Assembly: GCF_025144335.1 (NCBI RefSeq)
Contig: NZ_CP083539.1
Location: 2,605,501 to 2,669,500 of the forward strand
Direction of reading: 5' to 3'
DNA length: 64,000 nucleotides
Source: Jannaschia sp. W003
Lineage (GTDB): Bacteria > Pseudomonadota > Alphaproteobacteria > Rhodobacterales > Rhodobacteraceae
Of this stretch, positions 45,027 to 62,569 are shown piece after piece (the stretch's first letter is position 1; the number at the start of each line of letters is the position of its first letter). Made by a program: the position numbers and the translations under genes. The notes beneath the pieces are model-generated. The model did not search any database. It worked only from the letters and a program-made list of their open reading frames with translations, and had not been told where the DNA came from.

Positions 45027-45854
45027 TCAGTCCGCCGCGGGCGGCTCGGGCATGAGGGCGATGGCGCGGTCCGCGTCGAGGCCGAACCGCTCGGCGAGCA
45101 TGCGGCGGGCGCGGCGCGTGGGCAGGCGCGTGGCGTGGGGCGGGATCGAGCGGCCCGAATCGTTGTGGCCGTGCAGCGTGCGCAGGAAGGCGTGGCCGTC
45201 GGGCTCCATCAGCGTGGGCACGTGGCACGGCAGGCGGCGGTGATTGTAGCGGTAGACGCAGGTCGGCAGGTCGGCGTCGGTGATCATGGCACAGGCGAGG
45301 CCGAGGGGCTGCGCCTCGCGGAAGTCCCAGAAGGGCTGCGCGGGAGCGTGCATGTCCCAGTAGACGCCACGTGCGAAGGCCACGACGGTGGGACGGTTCG
45401 CGAGGTCCGCACCCAGCAGGCGGTCGGCCATGTCGCGGGTGCGGGCCACGTAGTCGGTGGCGACCGCGTCGTCGTCGTCGATGCGGAAGCCGGTGACGTG
45501 GCTCGGTGCGCCGCGGATGCCGCGCCGGAAGCTGCGCTTGGCGGCGGCCAGCGCGCCTGTCCGCTCCATGAAGCAGACCTGCAGGAACGGATAGGCCGAT
45601 TCCAGCGAGCGCAGGCGCTGACGGTGGCGGATCGGCAGCGTGGTGCCGGCGAGGATCACCAGCGCGAAGTCGGGATCGGTCTGCGCGGCGAGCGAGGGCA
45701 GCGCGACCGTCTCGAGCAGCCGGAAGCGGGCCTTGAGACGGGCGTCGTCGTAGAGATGGGCCTCAAGCGCGGCCTCCTCCATGCCGCTGACGGCAAAGCC
45801 CTCCTTGGCGGGATAGGAGAAGCGCAGGACGCCGATGATCTCGTTTCCGGGCAT
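45027..45854 (-). CDS. Putative rhamnosyltransferase-like glycosyltransferase (paralogue)
   Basis: A 275-residue paralogue of the 43333 gene. The common pattern is IGVLRFSYPAKEGF, RFRLLETVALPSLAAQTD, FRIDDDDA with Asp126-129, and TLHGHNDSGR near the C-terminus. The sugar donor and acceptor cannot be read. Start ATG 45854. It reads leftward into the EamA gene; the paralogue lies just beyond in the opposite sense, so the transporter is flanked by the pair. Confidence 0.78.
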   Translation of the reverse strand: MPGNEIIGVLRFSYPAKEGFAVSGMEEAALEAHLYDDARLKARFRLLETVALPSLAAQTDPDFALVILAGTTLPIRHRQRLRSLESAYPFLQVCFMERTGALAAAKRSFRRGIRGAPSHVTGFRIDDDDAVATDYVARTRDMADRLLGADLANRPTVVAFARGVYWDMHAPAQPFWDFREAQPLGLACAMITDADLPTCVYRYNHRRLPCHVPTLMEPDGHAFLRTLHGHNDSGRSIPPHATRLPTRRARRMLAERFGLDADRAIALMPEPPAAD

Positions 45855-45966
45855 GGCGCAGTGGTCGCACGGCCCCCGGGGGGCGGCAAGCGCGCGCGGC
45901 GCCGGCTGCCGGGGTCGAGCGCTTGAGCTCTCGCCGCGCGCCGGTGGACCGTCGGCGAAACGCGAA

Positions 45967-45998
45967 GGGGCCCCGCCGGATCGCTCCGGCGGGGCCCC
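45967..45998 (-). terminator. Terminator after rpoC
   Basis: Perfect 14-base stem GGGGCCCCGCCGGA / TCCGGCGGGGCCCC with loop TCGC/GCGA lies 27 bases past the rpoC stop. It probably ends the rpl-rpo transcript. Confidence 0.85.
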
Positions 45999-46024
45999 CT
46001 GTGCGGGCGGCTCGCGCCCCTAGC

Positions 46025-50263
<4,239 letters not shown>

Positions 50264-50335
50264 GTCAGGTCCTCGAAAAAGAGTACGTCCGGGTGGTCGG
50301 CGTGGGGCGGACCGGTGTCCGCCCCGGAGCTGGGC

Positions 50336-54478
<4,143 letters not shown>

Positions 54479-54693
54479 GTGCGGTCGTGCCTTTCAGTTC
54501 CCGCGCGGAGCGCCCCGTCGGGCACCGGGGCCGCTCGCGCGTGATGGGTCCGGGGGGGACTATCCCGGCGCGCCGTCCCACGGGCGCGCCACCCGTCCCC
54601 GCCCCTGACCGGGAAGGCAGCGCGTCCGCGCAGCCTTCCGAGACAGGAGCGGGTGGCCCCGGAGACCCGGGACCACCCTGCGTCGTTCACGAT

Positions 54694-54712
54694 CCCCGGG
54701 GCACGCCCGGGG
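54694..54712 (-). terminator. Attenuator-like hairpin between rplL and rpoB
   Basis: Seven-base CCCCGGG / CCCGGGG stem with loop GCACG (CGTGC on the minus strand) begins six bases after the rplL stop. rplL-rpoB gaps commonly hold a partial terminator that keeps L7/L12 in excess over RNA polymerase; the location fits. Confidence 0.65.
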
Positions 54713-54718
54713 CCGCGA

Positions 54719-55099
54719 TCACTTGAGCTCGACCTCGGCGCCGGCCGCCTCGAGCTTCGACTTGAGCTCTTCGGCTTCCGCCTTGTCGACGCCTTCCTTG
54801 ACGGGCTTGCCGCCGGCCTCGACCAGGTCCTTGGCTTCCTTCAGCCCGAGGCCGGTGATGGCACGGACTTCCTTGATCACGTTGATCTTGTTGGGGCCGG
54901 GGCCCTTCAGGATCACGTCGAATTCGGTCTGCTCCTCCTCGGCGGCGCCGCCGGCGTCGCCGCCCGGGCCGGCCATCATCACAGCGCCGCCGGCGGCGGG
55001 CTCGATGCCGTACTCGTCCTTGAGGATGGTCTTGAGTTCCTGCGCTTCGAGCAGGGTGAGGTTCACGATTTGCTCGGCGAGCGCTTTGAGATCAGCCAT
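54719..55099 (-). CDS. rplL: 50S ribosomal protein L7/L12
   Basis: A 126-residue stalk protein. N-terminal dimer domain ([16 protein letters not shown]), a flexible Ala/Gly hinge (about 38-55), and the C-terminal factor-binding domain with [21 protein letters not shown]. Length and motifs standard. ATG 55099, 70 bases after rplJ. Confidence 0.97.
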   Translation of the reverse strand: MADLKALAEQIVNLTLLEAQELKTILKDEYGIEPAAGGAVMMAGPGGDAGGAAEEEQTEFDVILKGPGPNKINVIKEVRAITGLGLKEAKDLVEAGGKPVKEGVDKAEAEELKSKLEAAGAEVELK

Positions 55100-55169
55100 T
55101 GTCTTTTCCGTTCCGTTAATTGTGTGTCCGGCGCAGGGGATTCAACCCGCCGCGAGGGATGGGATTGCC

Positions 55170-55688
55170 TCAGGCCGCCTCGGCCCGCTCCTCGATGGTG
55201 GAGAGGATGCTCGCGATGTTCGAAGCAGGCGCGCCAATGGCACCCGCGATGTTGCTGGCCGGGGCGCCGATGCAGCCCACGATGGAAGCGATGAGCTCCT
55301 CGCGGCTGGGCATCTTGGCGACCGACTGCACACCGGCAGGGTCCAGTGCCGTGTCGCCCATCGCGCCGCCCAGGATCACCAGCTTCTGGTTGTCCTTGGC
55401 ATACGCGTCGATGACCTTGGCCGCAGCCACGGGGTCCTCGGAGTAGGCGAGCACGGTCATGCCCGTGAGGTAGTCGGAAATGCTGCTGACAGCCTTCCCC
55501 TCCAGGGCGATCTTGGCGAGCTTGTTCTTGGCGACGCGAACGGAGCCCCCGGCTTCGCGCATGCGCGAGCGGAGGTCCTGCATCTCGGCAACCGTCATGC
55601 CCTCGTAGCGGCTCACCACCACGACGCCAGAGCCTTCGAAGATCTGGCCGAGTTCCTCGACCACTCTCTCTTTCTGAGCTCTATCCAC
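55170..55688 (-). CDS. rplJ: 50S ribosomal protein L10
   Basis: A 172-residue protein that anchors the L7/L12 stalk. Conserved parts: [31 protein letters not shown] and the C-terminal L12-binding helix. GTG 55688 is the start (codon for the residue shown as Met before DRAQK); GGAG lies seven bases upstream. Preceded by a structured leader, as expected for L10 autoregulation. Confidence 0.97.
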   Translation of the reverse strand: MDRAQKERVVEELGQIFEGSGVVVVSRYEGMTVAEMQDLRSRMREAGGSVRVAKNKLAKIALEGKAVSSISDYLTGMTVLAYSEDPVAAAKVIDAYAKDNQKLVILGGAMGDTALDPAGVQSVAKMPSREELIASIVGCIGAPASNIAGAIGAPASNIASILSTIEERAEAA

Positions 55689-55906
55689 GGTTCACTCCAA
55701 GTTTGGAGGGACGACCCCTCCGGCTCTCGTCGACCGGACGTGTCCGGCCATCGGTCCTAACGGGGCATCGGCAACCCTCGCCCCCGGAGCGGCGCAGGCT
55801 GATCTCTGTTCCCGTCTCGGGCAGGCGTTCCGGGCCGAAGCCCACCCCACCGTCTTGGACAGCACGCCGACCCCGGCCTCGAGAGGCCCGAATCGACAGG
55901 GGTTCC
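55689..55906 (-). promoter_or_regulatory. Putative L10 (rplJL) autoregulatory leader
   Basis: The 218-base gap between the inserted membrane-protein gene and rplJ holds stacked hairpins: GGAGGG / CCCTCC around ACGAC (55705-55721) and CCGGAC / GTCCGG around GT (55734-55747), near the rplJ start. L10 with L7/L12 typically binds such a leader. It could also hold an internal promoter. The known leader consensus was not tested here. Confidence 0.5.
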
Positions 55907-56572
55907 CTAGTCCGGCGACCGCGGAAAGGAAAGACCCCCGGCGAGCCCACGCCCCCACGATCGCGCGAGCCGCTCCGCGTGGCCGAGCATGAGGCTGCCG
56001 AGAAGCATCTCGCCCCCTTCCTCGATCAGCACCGCCGCGCCGCGCAGCACGTGCCCCGGGGCGGCCGCGGCCACCGCGTCCAGCCCCACCCCCACCGCCG
56101 CGAGCGCGCCGAGGAGGAGCGCGAGGCCCCGCATCCACTCCGCCATGCCGCGCACGCGGCCGAGGAAGCCGAGGCCGAGGAGCAGGAGCGCGCCCGCGCC
56201 GATGACGGCGACGCCCGGCCCCGTGTCCGCGAGGCCCGTCGCGTCGCCCAGCAGGAGCAGCAGCGCAGCGCCGGCGCCGGCCCAAGCCGCGATGCCCGCG
56301 CCGCGCGCGGCGGCGCGGACGCAGAACCATGCTGCACCGCCCCACTTGAGGAGGAGGAGCCAACTCGCCAGCGCGTGCGGCGAGCCCACGTCCCAGAGGT
56401 CCGGCACGCCCCCGCCCGCGACGAGGGCAGAGAGGCCGAGCGCGGCCGACAGCGCGATCAGCGTCCCGTCGGACGCGAGCGCGGCGCGTGCGACGGGCAT
56501 GCGCGCGATCGCGGCCAGGCCCCCGGAACGCGACGGGGGCGGCGCGCCCATGCGCACCGCCCCCGCCTTCAT
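55907..56572 (-). CDS. Hypothetical multi-helix membrane protein inside the ribosomal cluster
   Basis: A 221-residue protein with about five to six hydrophobic helices (around 30-50, 65-85, 90-110, 120-140, 150-165) and an EEGGEMLLGSLMLGHAERLAR segment near the end. Start ATG 56572 lies 14 bases after the rplA stop, on the same strand. Codon bias is more Ala/Gly-rich and more G+C-rich than the ribosomal genes around it, like an insertion. I do not recognise a family. Confidence 0.72.
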   Translation of the reverse strand: MKAGAVRMGAPPPSRSGGLAAIARMPVARAALASDGTLIALSAALGLSALVAGGGVPDLWDVGSPHALASWLLLLKWGGAAWFCVRAAARGAGIAAWAGAGAALLLLLGDATGLADTGPGVAVIGAGALLLLGLGFLGRVRGMAEWMRGLALLLGALAAVGVGLDAVAAAAPGHVLRGAAVLIEEGGEMLLGSLMLGHAERLARSWGRGLAGGLSFPRSPD

Positions 56573-56586
56573 GCCGTCGGGACGCG

Positions 56587-57300
56587 TCAGGCGTCCGCCG
56601 CCTCGTTGCCGGTGGCGGAGTCGATCGAGACCGACACGCCCGGCCCCATGGTGGAGCTGAGCGAGACCTTCTGCAGGTAGGAGCCCTTGGCCCCCGCCGG
56701 CTTGGCCTTGGAGACGGCGTCCACGAAGGCCAGCACGTTCTCCTTGAGCTTGGCGTCGTCGAACGAGGCCTTGCCCACGCCGGCATGGATCACGCCCGCC
56801 TTCTCGACGCGGAACTGGACCTGGCCGCCCTTGGCGTCCTTCACGGCCTGCGCCACGTCCATGGTGACGGTGCCGACCTTGGGGTTCGGCATCAGGTTGC
56901 GCGGGCCTAAGACCTTGCCCAGACGGCCAACGATCGGCATCATGTCGGGCGTGGCGATGCAGCGGTCGAAGTCGATCTGCCCGCCCTGGATCCGCTCCAT
57001 CAGGTCCTCGGCGCCCACGATGTCGGCGCCGGCGGCCTCGGCCTCCTCGGCCTTGGGGCCGCGCGCGAACACGGCCACGCGGACGGTCTTGCCGGTGCCG
57101 TTGGGCAGGCTGACCACGCCGCGGACCATCTGGTCGGCGTGGCGCGGGTCGACGCCGAGGTTCATGGCGACCTCGACGGTCTCGTCGAACTTCGCCGTGG
57201 CGTTCGCCTTGATCAGCGAGATCGCCTCGTCCAGGCCGAGGTTCTCCTTGCCCTCGACGGCCGCGCGCGCGGCGCGGGTGCGCTTTCCGTGCTTCGCCAT
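56587..57300 (-). CDS. rplA: 50S ribosomal protein L1
   Basis: A 237-residue protein of the L1 stalk and translational repressor of rpl[54 protein letters not shown] and [19 protein letters not shown] motifs are present. Start ATG 57300 sits in TGATG with the rplK stop, preferred over a GTG one codon earlier. Confidence 0.97.
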   Translation of the reverse strand: MAKHGKRTRAARAAVEGKENLGLDEAISLIKANATAKFDETVEVAMNLGVDPRHADQMVRGVVSLPNGTGKTVRVAVFARGPKAEEAEAAGADIVGAEDLMERIQGGQIDFDRCIATPDMMPIVGRLGKVLGPRNLMPNPKVGTVTMDVAQAVKDAKGGQVQFRVEKAGVIHAGVGKASFDDAKLKENVLAFVDAVSKAKPAGAKGSYLQKVSLSSTMGPGVSVSIDSATGNEAADA

Positions 57301-57749
57301 CACTTCACCTCGATGCCCATGGACTGGGCCGAGCCCAGGATGATCTTCATGGCCTGGTCGACGTCGTTCGCCGACAGGTCCTTCATCTTCGCTTCCGCGA
57401 TCTCGCGCACCTGCGCGACCGTGACCGAGGCCACCGTCTCGCGGCCCGGCTTCTCGGCGCCGCGGGGGCGGTTGCGCTTGCCCACGGGCTTCAGGCCGGC
57501 GGCCTTCTTCAGGTAGTACGACGCCGGCGGCGTCTTGATGTCCATCGTGAAGGACTTGTCCTGGTAGTACGAGATCACGGTGGGACAGGGCGCGCCCTGC
57601 TCCATCTCTTGCGTCTTGGCGTTGAACGCCTTGCAGAACTCCATGATGTTGATCCCGCGCTGACCCAGCGCCGGGCCCACGGGGGGCGAGGGGTTCGCCT
57701 TGCCCGCGGGGATCTGCAGCTTCATCGTGCCGACGAGCTTCTTCGCCAT
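57300..57749 (-). CDS. rplK: 50S ribosomal protein L11
   Basis: A 149-residue protein of the GTPase-associated centre. Pro-rich N-terminal domain with [33 protein letters not shown], and the C-terminal rRNA-binding domain with [19 protein letters not shown] 57749 behind GGAGAG. Precedes rplA with a one-base overlap. Confidence 0.98.
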   Translation of the reverse strand: MAKKLVGTMKLQIPAGKANPSPPVGPALGQRGINIMEFCKAFNAKTQEMEQGAPCPTVISYYQDKSFTMDIKTPPASYYLKKAAGLKPVGKRNRPRGAEKPGRETVASVTVAQVREIAEAKMKDLSANDVDQAMKIILGSAQSMGIEVK

Positions 57750-57768
57750 GCGACTCTCCTGTCTCGGC

Positions 57769-57878
57769 GGCGGGATCGTCCCGCCCTGCCTGTCTGCCCC
57801 CCGAGGGGGACGGTGACGGCCGTGGTTCGGCTCGCGCCTCCCACGTCCGGGTCCGGGGCCGCCGCGGCGGCGGCCCGG
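57769..57878 (-). terminator. Hairpins between nusG and rplK
   Basis: The 133-base gap holds GGCGGGA / TCCCGCC around TCG (57769-57785) and a long G+C stem around 57853-57877 just after the nusG stop. They may process or attenuate the transcript before rplKA; no T-run is present. Confidence 0.5.
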
Positions 57879-57882
57879 AGGA

Positions 57883-58416
57883 TCACGAGGCCTTGGAGAC
57901 CTGCGTGAACTTCAGCTCGACCGGGGTGGCCCGGCCGAAGATGGAAACGCTCACCTTGAGCGACTGCGCCTCGTCGTCGACTTCCTCGACCTGCCCCGAG
58001 AAGCCCTCGAAGGGTCCGTCCACGACGTTCACGTTCTCGCCCACGTCGAAGGTGATCAGCGAGCGCGGCGCGTCCTCGCCTTCCTGCACGCGGTTGAGGA
58101 TCTGGTTCACCTCGGCGTCGCGCATGGGCATCGGGCGCCCCTGCGGCCCGAGGAAGCCGGTGACGCGGTTGATGTTGGTGATGAGGTGGTAGCCCTCGTC
58201 GGACATCTCCATGCGCACGAGCACGTAGCCCGGCATGAAGCGCCGCTCCGAGGTGACCTTCTTGCCGCGGCGCACCTCGAGGACCTCCTCGGTGGGCACC
58301 AGCACCTCCTCGATTTGGTCCTGGAGCGACTGCTCCTCGATCGCGGTGCGGATCTGCTCCGCCACGCGCTTCTCGAAGTTGCTCAGCACGCTCACCGAGT
58401 ACCACCGCTTCGCCAT
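57883..58416 (-). CDS. nusG: Transcription termination/antitermination protein NusG
   Basis: A 177-residue factor. N-terminal NGN domain with [19 protein letters not shown] and [15 protein letters not shown], then a KOW domain (about 120-170: [22 protein letters not shown]). ATG 58416. Lies between secE and rplK as in most bacteria. Confidence 0.98.
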   Translation of the reverse strand: MAKRWYSVSVLSNFEKRVAEQIRTAIEEQSLQDQIEEVLVPTEEVLEVRRGKKVTSERRFMPGYVLVRMEMSDEGYHLITNINRVTGFLGPQGRPMPMRDAEVNQILNRVQEGEDAPRSLITFDVGENVNVVDGPFEGFSGQVEEVDDEAQSLKVSVSIFGRATPVELKFTQVSKAS

Positions 58417-58588
58417 CGACCATCCTCCGCCGCGTCCGCGGCCTCGCTCGCGGCCCGCCCGGGGCCGCCGTATCCCGCCCCCCGGAACTGGCAAGGCGCG
58501 CGGCCTATCCGGCTGCGCGCCCTTCCCCGGAGGGTGCGGCCCCCATACGCCCCGCGGCGCGGGGTTTCAACCCCGCCGCCGGGCGGCC

Positions 58589-58777
58589 TCAGAAGCTCTG
58601 GAGCAGCGCCGTGAGACCGGTGCGGATCACGAGGTCCACGAGGAAGAAGAACGTCGCGGTGACGAGCGCGAGCAGCAGCACCATCACCGAGGTCAGCGCC
58701 ACCTCGCGGCGGCCCGGCCAGGAGATCCGGGCGACTTCGGCACGGGTCTGCTGCAGGAACTGGAACGGGTTGGTCAT
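58589..58777 (-). CDS. secE: Preprotein translocase subunit SecE
   Basis: A 62-residue short-form SecE with one transmembrane helix (about 28-52). QQTRAEVARISWPGRREV before the helix is the conserved amphipathic motif. ATG 58777. Follows tRNA-Trp by 91 bases. Confidence 0.96.
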   Translation of the reverse strand: MTNPFQFLQQTRAEVARISWPGRREVALTSVMVLLLALVTATFFFLVDLVIRTGLTALLQSF

Positions 58778-58867
58778 CGCGCTATCCGCCGGGCTTGGGT
58801 CGGGAGCGGACCTATGCGCCGCGGGCGACGAGTGCAAGCGATGGCTGGCGATGCGGGGACGAGGGCC

Positions 58868-58943
58868 TGGCAGGGGCAGCAGGGTTCGAACCCGCGACCT
58901 GCGGATTTGGAATCCGCTGCTCTACCAACTGAGCTATACCCCT
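58868..58943 (-). tRNA. trnW: tRNA-Trp (anticodon CCA)
   Basis: The minus strand folds into a complete cloverleaf with acceptor AGGGGTA / TGCCCCT, a D-arm with TAGCTCAGTTGGTAGAGCA, an anticodon stem GCGGATT-CCA-AATCCGC, and the T-arm GGTTCGAACC. The terminal CCA is encoded at 58870-58868. Only 16 bases separate its 5' end from the upstream aminotransferase stop, so either it is co-transcribed or its promoter lies inside that gene. Confidence 0.98.
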
Positions 58944-58959
58944 GCAGGCGAGGCCCCGC

Positions 58960-60111
58960 TTAAGCGGTCGCCGTGGAGCGCGCAAGGCCTTCCGCGCGCA
59001 CCGCATCCACCTCCAAGGCGAGGCGCCGCAGCCCTTCCGCGAGGTGCGCCTCGGGCAGCGCTGAGGAGAAGCGGAAATGCCCCTCGGCGCCGAACAGCGC
59101 GCCCGGGATCATCAGGAGATCCTGCCGCTCGAGCAGCCGCGCGGCCAGCGCCTCGGAGCCGATGGGGAGGTCGAAGCCGATGAAGCTCATGGCCGAGGCG
59201 TCGGGCGGGCGCACCCGCATGCCCATGGCATCCACCGCCTCCGCCAGCGCATCGAAGCCCTGCCGGATCAGCCGCCGCGATCGCGCGATCACCTGCGGGC
59301 GCACGTCCGCGCGCAGCGCCAGCTCCGCGAGCCGCATCGACAGGTCGGGCGCGGCGATGGCCGCATACTCGTGGCGGCGCCACGCGGCCTCGATCACGCC
59401 CTCCGGGGCCACCATCCACCCGAGGCGCAGCCCCGGCAGCCCGTAGGCCTTGGACAGCGAACCGATCGCGACCACCCGCTCCCCTTCGCCCCAGAAGCTC
59501 GGCGTCTCGCGCTCCCCCGCCCGCTCGGTGCCCGCATAGACCTCGTCGGCCACGATCCACGCGCCCTCGCGCGCCGCCGCATCCACGACGGCCCGCCGCT
59601 CGGACGGGTCCATCGCCCGCCCCGTGGGGTTGGACGGGTTCACCACGTGGATCACCCGCGCGCCGCGCGCCGCCCGGTCCAGCGCATCGCCGTCGAGCGC
59701 CCAGCCCGCCTCGGGCCGCAGGTCGACGTGGCGAACCTCGTGCCCGAGGTTCGCGGCATTGCCCGGGAACTGCGCGTAGGTCGGGCGGAAGGCGACCGTC
59801 GCGCCGCCCTCCGCCAGCAGCACCTGCGCGGCGAGGGTGTTGGCCTCGGTCGCGCCCACGGTCACGAGCACGTTCGCGGGCCCCGCGCCGGGATAGAGCG
59901 CGGCGATGCGTTCGCGCAGCGCATCGGTGCCGTTCACCTGCGGGTAATCGGCCCGCGCCGCGAGCAGCGCCCCGGCGTCCGCGTCCGCGAGCCGGAGCAG
60001 CGCCTCGTAGCGCATGGGATGGACACCCGACTCCGAGAAGTTGAAGCGCACGCCGTGCTCGTGACGGGACAGGAACCGCTCGACGGCGAAGGGCTGGAAT
60101 GCGGGGGCCAT
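58960..60111 (-). CDS. Class I/II PLP-dependent aminotransferase
   Basis: A 383-residue fold-type I aminotransferase. PLP lysine Lys221 in GSLSKAYGLPGLRLGW with Arg229, Asn161 in NPSNPTG, Asp189 and Tyr192 in VADEVYAG are intact. The protein lacks transmembrane or targeting features. It resembles aspartate-type or capreomycidine synthase-like members; the amino donor cannot be read. ATG 60111 is picked over an upstream ATG at 60174 because it starts the conserved fold; the ribosome site is weak. Confidence 0.9.
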   Translation of the reverse strand: MAPAFQPFAVERFLSRHEHGVRFNFSESGVHPMRYEALLRLADADAGALLAARADYPQVNGTDALRERIAALYPGAGPANVLVTVGATEANTLAAQVLLAEGGATVAFRPTYAQFPGNAANLGHEVRHVDLRPEAGWALDGDALDRAARGARVIHVVNPSNPTGRAMDPSERRAVVDAAAREGAWIVADEVYAGTERAGERETPSFWGEGERVVAIGSLSKAYGLPGLRLGWMVAPEGVIEAAWRRHEYAAIAAPDLSMRLAELALRADVRPQVIARSRRLIRQGFDALAEAVDAMGMRVRPPDASAMSFIGFDLPIGSEALAARLLERQDLLMIPGALFGAEGHFRFSSALPEAHLAEGLRRLALEVDAVRAEGLARSTATA

Positions 60112-60392
60112 TCCCCGGCCTACGAAGGTTTCAAGGCGATGCCAATCCCGTGTGCCCCACGTGCGCGCGCGCATAGATCAACGTTTACAGGAGGTTCGGG
60201 AGGCGCGGCGGAGGGCGCGGTGCAGCCACGCTCGGATCGGTGCGGATTCCTGCGTCCGGACGGGGAACCGATCATGCCTGCCGGGGTTGGTCAGTCGTGC
60301 TCTGGGGCTGCTGCTCCGGGGTGCACCGGGTACAACAATCGCGGCGACCACATCGCACCGCAGCCCATCGCACAAACCTTACGGAGCGACAC

Positions 60393-60653
60393 ATGAAACG
60401 CATCCTTCTCGCCACCACCTTCGCCGCCATGTCGACCGGTGCCGCCTTCGCGGACGCCCACATGATGAACATGTCGGAAGGCTTCAACATGCTGCAGACG
60501 GCCCTCATGGCCGACTTCGAGCGCATGGGCATTCCCACCGACACCCTCGACGACCTGACCCTCGGCCAGATCGCGGCGATCAAGCAGATCGTCGAGTCCG
60601 AGGACGAGTCGAACCAGAAGAACCGCATCGAGGCGATCATCGCCAACAACTGA
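60393..60653 (+). CDS. Small exported protein
   Basis: An 86-residue protein. Signal peptide 1-20 (MKRILLATTFAAMSTGAAFA) cleaved before DAHMMN, giving a mature peptide of about 66 residues that is helical and Met-rich at its N-terminus (MMNMSEGFNMLQTALMADFE), then DTLDDLTLGQIAAIKQIVES. No cysteines. ATG 60393 is preceded by GGAGCG. A clear terminator follows, so it is a single-gene unit. No known family. Confidence 0.78.
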   Translation: MKRILLATTFAAMSTGAAFADAHMMNMSEGFNMLQTALMADFERMGIPTDTLDDLTLGQIAAIKQIVESEDESNQKNRIEAIIANN

Positions 60654-60674
60654 TCCCCGGATCGGACGATGCAG

Positions 60675-60701
60675 GGCCGCTCCTCCGGGGGCGGCCTTTT
60701 T
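60675..60701 (+). terminator. Terminator after the small exported protein
   Basis: GGCCGC / GCGGCC stem with a 10-base loop followed by TTTTT, 22 bases past the stop codon; it also faces the convergent ZntB-like gene. Confidence 0.8.
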
Positions 60702-60706
60702 CGTGC

Positions 60707-61672
60707 CTAGAGCCAGCGGAGCCAGCGCAAGAGCACGAGCTGCCCCAGCGCGATCGCCACCATGAGCGCGGTGAACACCCAGAACGCCGGCTCCCAGTTC
60801 GCGCCGGGCATCCCCGCGAGGTTGATGCCCATGAGGCCCGTCAGCACGCCCAGCGGCAGGAAGACGGCCGAGATCACCGACAGGCGGTAGAGGTTGCGGT
60901 TCAGCCGCTCGTCACGCGCGGCTGCCAGCTCGTCCTTCAGCACCACCAGCCGGTCGTGGAGGCTGCCCACCACCTCGAGCGCCCGCTCCGCCTCCTCGAG
61001 CGCCTCGCGCAGGCCCATCGCGTCGGCCTCGCGCAGGAAGGCCGGCGGCGCGGCGTGGAGGCGCGAGAGCGCGTCGCGCTGGGGGGCCAGGAACTGGCGC
61101 AGGTCCACCACCTCGCCGCGGATGTCCGAGATGCGGGGCCCGAGCGCGGCGTCCGCTCCGGCCAGCACGGTGCGCTCCAGCGCGTCGCCCTCCTCGTCGA
61201 GCCCGTCGGCGTAGGCCGACAGCTTCGCGGTCAGGCGCCCCGCCACGAAGGCCAGCAGCGCGCCGGCGTCCTCCGGCCCCTGCCCCGCCTCGGTCTCGTC
61301 GGCCAGCTCGCGCACCGTGGCTAGCTCGCGCACCGAGAGGGTGACGACGCGCGCGGGCTCGATCCACATGCGCAGGCTCACCATGTCCTCGGGCTCGGCG
61401 CCGGGATTTGTGTTGAGCCCGCGCAGGATCAGCAGCACGCCCCCCTCGACCCGCGCGAGCCGGGGCCGCGTGGCGGCCGCCGTCAATGCCGCGCGCACCG
61501 TGGGCGGCAGGTAGTCGAGGTGCCGGGCGATCCACTCCCCCGACCGGGGGTCGTCGGCCTGCAGGTGGACCCAGGCCGGCTCCGGGTCGCGCAGGAGGCG
61601 CGCGGCCTCCTCGGCGTCGCGCAGGGGCCGGCGGGCGTGGAGGGCGTATGCGTGGCGGATGAACGGGTCCAT
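60707..61672 (-). CDS. CorA/ZntB family divalent cation transporter
   Basis: A 321-residue inner-membrane protein with a long cytoplasmic N-terminal domain (about 1-255, coiled near the end) and two C-terminal helices (about 260-320). The signature loop reads GIN (TGLMGINLAGMPG) instead of CorA's GMN, which is the pattern of ZntB-type zinc/proton transporters. Zinc transport is therefore more likely than magnesium, by family knowledge. ATG 61672. Confidence 0.88.
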   Translation of the reverse strand: MDPFIRHAYALHARRPLRDAEEAARLLRDPEPAWVHLQADDPRSGEWIARHLDYLPPTVRAALTAAATRPRLARVEGGVLLILRGLNTNPGAEPEDMVSLRMWIEPARVVTLSVRELATVRELADETEAGQGPEDAGALLAFVAGRLTAKLSAYADGLDEEGDALERTVLAGADAALGPRISDIRGEVVDLRQFLAPQRDALSRLHAAPPAFLREADAMGLREALEEAERALEVVGSLHDRLVVLKDELAAARDERLNRNLYRLSVISAVFLPLGVLTGLMGINLAGMPGANWEPAFWVFTALMVAIALGQLVLLRWLRWL

Positions 61673-61713
61673 GGGGCGCGGTTTGCCCCACTTCCGCGAG
61701 CGACGGAAGCGCG

Positions 61714-62520
61714 TCAGGCTGCCCTCCGTCTCCCGACGGCCGCGGGGTCGATGACGTCGTAGCCGAACCGCGCGGCGAGGTCGGCGTCCAGGTCGGTGTT
61801 GATCGCCGCCACCGTGTCCGCATCGAGGTCCTCGCGCCACTGCTCGCGCAGGTAGCGGTCGCGGTAGTCGGCGCGGCCCTTGCCAGGGTCCTTGGTTGAG
61901 TAGGTTACGCCCGCCCACCGACGGGACATGGGAAGGCCGAAGGCCTCCGCGATGCGTCCCAGCGCGCCCGCCTCGTCGGCAAGCAGGTCCTCGTAGCGGA
62001 GCACGACGGCGGGCAGGCCGGAGGCGGCGAGGCGCTCGTAGCTGCGCATCTTGCGGTTCCAGATCTCCGCGGGGCGGCACGGCGCGCGGCCCGACATCTC
62101 GCGCCGAGCGGGCCGGACGGGGCGGGCGAGGAACGTGGCGAGGTCCGGCACCGGGGCGCCGAGGTGGTAGGGCCGTCGGTGGAGCGACAGGAGGAAGCTG
62201 TAGGGGTTCTTCGTCAGCACTACGAAGCCGACGCCGCCCGGAGTTGCGCGCGCGAGCCGCTCCACCGGCACTTCGGCGTGCTTCCACCCAAGCGTTCGGG
62301 GAAAGGCGCGCGCGAAGTAGAGGTCGGACGTCGCCTCGTCCACGGCCCGCCCCAGCGGCGCCAGTCCCATGCGCCCGAGGCGGTGGACGAGCGCGCGCCG
62401 CGCGGGCCAAAGCGGCTGGGTGCCACGCAGCAGGAGCCGGTCGAAGTTCGCGACCAGAAGCTCGGCGAGGTAGTTCGTGCCGGTGTTGCGCTCGCCGTAG
62501 ACCTTGAGGGTGTGGATCAT
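61714..62520 (-). CDS. Sulfotransferase-like protein
   Basis: A 268-residue cytoplasmic protein. The PAPS-binding loop RNTGTNYLAELL (11-22) occupies the 5'-phosphosulfate position, and GVGFVVLTKNPYSFLLSLHRRP resembles the 3'-phosphate region; VVLRYEDLLADEAGALGRIAEAF is characteristic of the family. The acceptor (polysaccharide, lipid or protein) is unknown. ATG 62520. It ends 41 bases before the ZntB-like gene on the same strand. Confidence 0.85.
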   Translation of the reverse strand: MIHTLKVYGERNTGTNYLAELLVANFDRLLLRGTQPLWPARRALVHRLGRMGLAPLGRAVDEATSDLYFARAFPRTLGWKHAEVPVERLARATPGGVGFVVLTKNPYSFLLSLHRRPYHLGAPVPDLATFLARPVRPARREMSGRAPCRPAEIWNRKMRSYERLAASGLPAVVLRYEDLLADEAGALGRIAEAFGLPMSRRWAGVTYSTKDPGKGRADYRDRYLREQWREDLDADTVAAINTDLDADLAARFGYDVIDPAAVGRRRAA

Positions 62521-62569
62521 CGCCCGTCGCTCCGTTGCTGGTCCGGGAGGAGCTAGGGCGGAACGGGGA

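Noticed and set aside
60707..61672. CorA magnesium transporter
   Set aside because: The loop is GIN rather than GMN, which favours the ZntB-type branch; the broader family call was kept.
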